Shown: positions 61,701 to 64,000 of the stretch, in pieces | Layout: each line of letters opens with the position of its first letter | How positions within the stretch are numbered: position 1 is the stretch's first letter | Source of the DNA: Dromaius novaehollandiae | Taxonomy: Eukaryota > Chordata > Aves > Casuariiformes > Dromaiidae | Assembly (NCBI RefSeq): GCF_036370855.1 | Contig: NW_026991408.1 | Span: forward strand, 1 to 64,000 | Reading direction: 5' to 3' | DNA: 64,000 nt | Position numbers and translations under genes: made by a program | The notes under the pieces: model-generated | What the model saw: only the letters and a program-made list of their open reading frames with translations | Told to the model about the DNA's origin: nothing | Databases searched by the model: none

Positions 61701-63626
61701 TTCCAAGATTTGTAATAATACCTTGTCAAAGTTCTTAATGAAATCTTACTAGTTGTACACTTGCAGTAGATCTTGGCTGAATTTCTTTTGATTTTTAGGT
61801 ATATTGTATAACATTTCTAATTGAGTGTTGTTTTCCTTCAGCAAATGGAGCGTGTTTTTCCATGGTTCAGTGTAAAAAAATCCAGATTTTGGGAGCCAAA
61901 CAAAGTAACAAGCAAGTAAGTAATTGTTCTGTGTCTGACTGCGACACCCTGCAGTTTGCCAGCTGTCAAAGCAAAAAGTATCAAGAGAGCCTGTATTTTA
62001 GAAGTAGAACAGTAATCACATTCCCTGGTCTTTGCACACACTTCATGGTTCTGAAGCAGAGGCCAAAAGCATGATTTAGAACTAGGTATATTGTGTGTTT
62101 GTTTGTCAGTCCTGTCCTTCCACCTCCCTCTCCTTCCCCCATCTGGTGTGGCCCTCATTCTGCATCCGTTTTCCTCAAAAGAAACAGCCAGCCACATCCC
62201 AAACCTTGACATATAAGTGACTGGTCATAGCCTTTGTTGAGAGCACATGCAGACTGTGAGTAATTAAATGAACTGTTATTGGATATTGAATGTTGGTAGC
62301 GCTAGTATACTGCGCACAAGGTCGCTTGGTGTAGCCAGGTCTGACAGCTGACTCCTTGTTGCATTTTCAGCAGTGGTATGTTGCCGAATGCAGTGCTGCC
62401 CCCTTCGCTTGACCATAATTATGCTCAGTGGCAGGAGCGCGAAGAGAACAACCGCACTGAACAACCCCCTCTGATGAAGAAAATCATTCCAGCTCCAAAA
62501 CCTAAAGGGCCTGGAGAGCCAGATTCACCAACTCCTCTGCATCCTCCTACACCACCTATCTCTAGTAAGAAAATAGATTGCAGCAGTGATAGCCCCAAAC
62601 CCAGAGTGCTTCGTTCCAAACGTTCTAGTAGTAAAGAGAGGGCTATGTTAGTTCTGTGTACCATTGAAGAATTTGGGAGACCAGTGTGGCCTGAAATCAT
62701 TCAGTGGCTGTTACATATGAGATATTTCTAATTCAGACCGTAATAGGCAGTGTACAGCCTAGCTTTGCCATAGCTGCTTGAAACACATCCAGAATGTCAC
62801 ACAAAGCTATGCAAATCAGGCGCAAGAGTAGGTTATAGAAGAAAGAAGGGAGTTAGTGGAGTTGACTGCAGGAATGAAGAGATGGAGAGTGACACAGAAT
62901 TAAAGGAGGAAATATGAATATTCATATTAGTGGGTCTAGGCAGTGTTTGCAAGCGTATACACAAAAAATGAACTGAAAAAACCTCTGGACATGACCCAGG
63001 AGCAGTAGCCCTGTAGGAAGGGGTTGTCACAGAGGACAAATAAGCCTGGGAGTGAAGATTCTTCCCCCTGCCCCGTAACTGCTGGATTTTTCACTCCCTG
63101 CTAACAGAAGGAGGCAAAGGCTACAGGACTTTGTGTCTTGCCTTACAGGTTTTGTATCTGTGCACTGGTTCCTCTGTCTGCCTGTCATTCTGAACTGGAG
63201 AGGCTTAGACATGTAGAGGAGCTTGGCAAGGAGGGAGACTGAAAGAACACTGTAGAATTAAGCTTAAGCAGTTGTCTGGATTCCCTGTGCTGAGCTTAGG
63301 CCTAGAAATATGTTTTCATCTGACCCTTTTCCCCCAAATAAGGGCTGTGTAAAGACTGATGCCAGCTTTTCCTTGCTTTACAAGCTAGTTATTGAAACTC
63401 TAGGGTGCTGTTTGGCTGTTTGGCTCTTCTGCTCTGTTTACCTACTGACAATTTTTCCAGATAAATTTTTGCCTCCCTGACCTTCAAGAATAAACAGCAT
63501 TCTCTCTTTTGACTATAAGGTTCTGACAGAAGCAGAGAGGACAGTCCTGAACTTAATCCACCTCCAGATGTAGAAGACAACAGGCAGTGTGCATTGTGCC
63601 TGAAATATGGTGATGATAGCGCTAAT
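28442..63626 (+). CDS. KMT2A: KMT2A (MLL1) histone H3K4 methyltransferase, N-terminal 20 exons; partial
   Basis: KMT2A is a nuclear chromatin regulator that maintains HOX and other gene expression and methylates H3K4 within the WDR5/RBBP5/ASH2L complex. Coding exons: 28442-28786, 44269-44338, 45870-48535, 49855-50032, 50385-50619, 51949-52013, 52808-53179, 53803-53876, 54750-54878, 55732-55845, 57022-57168, 57429-57524, 58300-58420, 59235-59348, 59725-59909, 60499-60672, 61486-61596, 61842-61915, 62371-62564 and 63520-63626. Together they give 5571 bases, exactly 1857 codons, with every phase matching. Domains by residue: menin motif 6-14, LEDGF contact about 113-125, AT-hooks about 143-152, 191-199 and 274-283, CXXC about 1122-1178, PHD1 about 1406-1452, PHD2 about 1451-1508, PHD3 about 1538-1604, bromodomain region about 1605-1745, start of the extended PHD from C1845. 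The gene runs off the window, so Taspase1 sites, FYRN/FYRC and SET are not seen. No disabling change was found. Confidence 0.97.
37955..38009. repeat. AT microsatellite, compound
   Basis: An (AT)n run of about 11 units passes into ATATTT units and back to ATAT. It lies in KMT2A intron 1 and is self-complementary, so it can form hairpins. Confidence 0.95.
40430..40560 (+). mobile_element. Possible MIR-like SINE fragment
   Basis: TGGTCTTGGGCAGCTCACC followed by GTCTCTGTGCTTATATCTCACC resembles the CCTTGGGCAAGTCACTTAACC, CTCTGTGCCTCAG order of MIR. The match is weaker than at 6221-6420, and no clear edges are seen. Confidence 0.35.
42429..42454 (+). repeat. (TTG)n microsatellite
   Basis: About eight and a half uninterrupted TTG units in KMT2A intron 1. 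Confidence 0.95.
44269..44338 (+). CDS. KMT2A: KMT2A exon 2: LEDGF-contact segment
   Basis: A 70-base exon encoding DEQFLGFGSDEEVKVRSPTR and two more residues. The FLGFGSDEEV acidic-aromatic motif is the known contact region for LEDGF (PSIP1) next to the menin motif. Acceptor CATTGCAG, donor GTACGT. Confidence 0.93.
45870..48535 (+). CDS. KMT2A: KMT2A exon 3: AT-hooks and the large nuclear segment
   Basis: A 2666-base exon coding residues 139-1027. It carries three AT-hooks: PRKPRGRPRS at about 143, KRRGRPPT at about 192 and RRRGRPPS at about 276; these bind the minor groove of AT-rich DNA. Highly conserved blocks include KKGAQKKIEKEA, IRQFIMPVVSAISSRIIKTP and LREPTFRWTSLKHSRSEPQY. Serine-rich, proline-rich (PPPPLLTPPPPLQP) and strongly charged (EKDKSREKDREREKE) stretches look disordered. 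An antisense open frame of 370 codons at 46927-48039 is a shadow of the serine- and lysine-rich sense codons. Confidence 0.96.
49855..50032 (+). CDS. KMT2A: KMT2A exon 4
   Basis: Encodes residues 1028-1087, including VRGPRIKHVCRRAAVALGRK and FPDDMPTLSALPWEEREKIL. This is a conserved basic-to-acidic block just before the CXXC domain. Donor GTAAGT. Confidence 0.94.
50304..50356. repeat. TG/TA repeat before KMT2A exon 5
   Basis: Mixed TGTG, TATG and TATA units ending about 28 bases before the exon 5 acceptor. The purine-pyrimidine alternation is partly self-complementary. It sits close to the branch-point and pyrimidine region. Confidence 0.85.
50385..52013 (+). CDS. KMT2A: KMT2A exons 5-6: CXXC zinc-finger domain
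   Basis: Exons 50385-50619 and 51949-52013. The domain spans about residues 1122-1178, with CGQCSGCQVPEDCGVCTNC and later KKQCCKMRKCQNLQWM. All eight zinc-binding cysteines of the family and the KFGGRNIKKQ loop that reads unmethylated CpG are present. It targets KMT2A to CpG-island promoters. The flanking PIKPIKPVTRNKA segment is also conserved. Confidence 0.95.
52808..54878 (+). CDS. KMT2A: KMT2A exons 7-9: linker to the PHD cluster
   Basis: Exons 52808-53179, 53803-53876 and 54750-54878 encode residues 1187-1378: a lysine-, proline- and serine-rich linker with low conservation (KKKEKKS, EPKKKQ), then SKQKKIAPRP and the well-kept DGVHRIRVDFK. In human, leukaemia fusions usually join partners after the ends of these and the next exons. 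Confidence 0.92.
55732..59909 (+). CDS. KMT2A: KMT2A exons 10-15: PHD fingers 1-3
   Basis: Exons 55732-55845, 57022-57168, 57429-57524, 58300-58420, 59235-59348 and 59725-59909. PHD1 starts at VVCFLCASSGHVE (about 1406) and continues FVYCQVCCEPFHRFC. PHD2 starts CKFCHVCGRQHQAAK and continues CNKCRNSYHPEC. PHD3 starts NFCPLCDKCYDDDDYESKMM and continues CDRWVHSKC. PHD3 of this protein is known to read H3K4me3 and to bind CYP33. All C and H ligands I could follow are present. Exon 11 has a duplicated end with two candidate donors, 57168 and 57189. Confidence 0.95.
60499..62564 (+). CDS. KMT2A: KMT2A exons 16-19: bromodomain region and following linker
   Basis: Exons 60499-60672, 61486-61596, 61842-61915 and 62371-62564 encode residues 1638-1822. 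LEFSDDIVKIIQAAINSD and KSFFIRQMERVFPWFSVK belong to the bromodomain-like module that packs against PHD3. The linker with HNYAQWQEREENNRTEQPP and PTPLHPPTPPIS leads to the extended PHD. The exon 19 acceptor reads TTTTCAGCAG, a NAGNAG site; the donor used for the human-like product is GTAAGA at 62565. Confidence 0.93.
62565..62630 (+). CDS. KMT2A: Candidate alternative 3' extension of KMT2A exon 19
   Basis: The reading frame stays open past the normal donor at 62565 to a second candidate donor, GTAAAG at 62631. The gap is 66 bases, so splicing there adds 22 residues, including KKIDCSSDSPKPRVLRSKR, in the same phase (A|GT). The added stretch is basic and serine-rich like other KMT2A linkers. Unproven. 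Confidence 0.35.
63520..63626 (+). CDS. KMT2A: KMT2A exon 20: start of the extended PHD (partial gene end)
   Basis: Encodes residues 1822-1857, ending NRQCALCLKYGDDSAN, the first zinc knuckle of the extended PHD before the phase-0 donor GTAAGT. The rest of the domain lies beyond the window. The acceptor is AAG after TTTTGACTAT, weaker than its neighbours. Confidence 0.92.
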
Positions 63627-64000
63627 GTAAGTACCTGGCACACACCCATTTTGATGACAGCTGATCTAAGCAGTACTGCAGACTTGGTACTGTGGACAAG
63701 CTGGATACTTGATTTTTTTGTTTGTTTGTTATCTTGGTATGACTTGCTTGAACTAAAAATAACCCATCTTGTTCTGGTTAAAAAATAGCATGGCCTTAAC
63801 TTTAGAGGTGTCTTTAAGGCAATTCACTAAGTAACATCACTACATACAGTATGTGTGAGCAGCATACATTTCTAATACTGGAAGACTCATGGAATACCTG
63901 CAGGAATGGAATTTAATTTTCCTGCTTCCTGTGGTTGCATTTCATATTGTATGTACTTATCTGTAGTCTTCTCTGCCTAATTAACATTTATCTTTTAAAC

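Noticed and set aside
61597-61752. Open frame continuing 52 codons past KMT2A exon 17
   Set aside because: A good GTGAGC donor at 61597 is followed by the human-like next exon in phase; the extension has no usable donor that I could see.

Overview
The window is vertebrate nuclear DNA holding three genes, all on the + strand, in the order UBE4A, ATP5MG, KMT2A (partial). This is the order known from human 11q23.3. Splice signals, exon phases and the close protein matches (recalled from the families, not searched) make the identities secure. Compact introns, long G/C homopolymers, G-rich minisatellites, CpG-island promoters and the lack of visible Alu or L1 copies suggest a sauropsid, most likely a bird microchromosome. 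The exact species cannot be read from the sequence.

Layout. Positions 1-1300 are gene-free and made of nested C-rich tandem repeats, a (GT)n run, A-rich purine tracts and a 25-base G run. They lead into the UBE4A CpG island, which carries CTCF-like and tandem CRE/ETS-like motifs. UBE4A fills 1.3-19 kb with one noncoding and 19 coding exons; these join in frame to a 1073-residue U-box ubiquitin ligase. ATP5MG follows at once, with its start 1.2 kb after the UBE4A stop. It has three coding exons (107 residues) and a clear AATAAA signal. Positions 23-27.3 kb are intergenic with no gene I can support. At 27.27-27.75 kb lies a G-rich minisatellite, and at 27.8-29.4 kb the KMT2A CpG island with a set of 21-nt dyads. 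KMT2A then runs to the end of the window. Twenty coding exons (28442-63626) join in frame to the first 1857 residues: menin- and LEDGF-contact motifs, three AT-hooks, CXXC domain, PHD1-3, bromodomain region and the start of the extended PHD. Intron 1 takes up 15.5 kb. The rest of the gene, including the Taspase1 sites and SET domain, lies beyond the window.

Function. The three genes are housekeeping neighbours rather than a pathway: a ubiquitin-chain ligase, a small membrane subunit of mitochondrial ATP synthase, and the large H3K4 methyltransferase that maintains HOX expression. I found no mobile defence system or other new multi-gene system. The best leads are local: duplicated tandem splice donors inside the PHD2 coding region, a second in-frame donor after exon 19 that would add 22 residues, dyad repeats and a TTAGGG-bearing minisatellite upstream of KMT2A, a four-codon uORF just before UBE4A, and old MIR-like SINE remnants.
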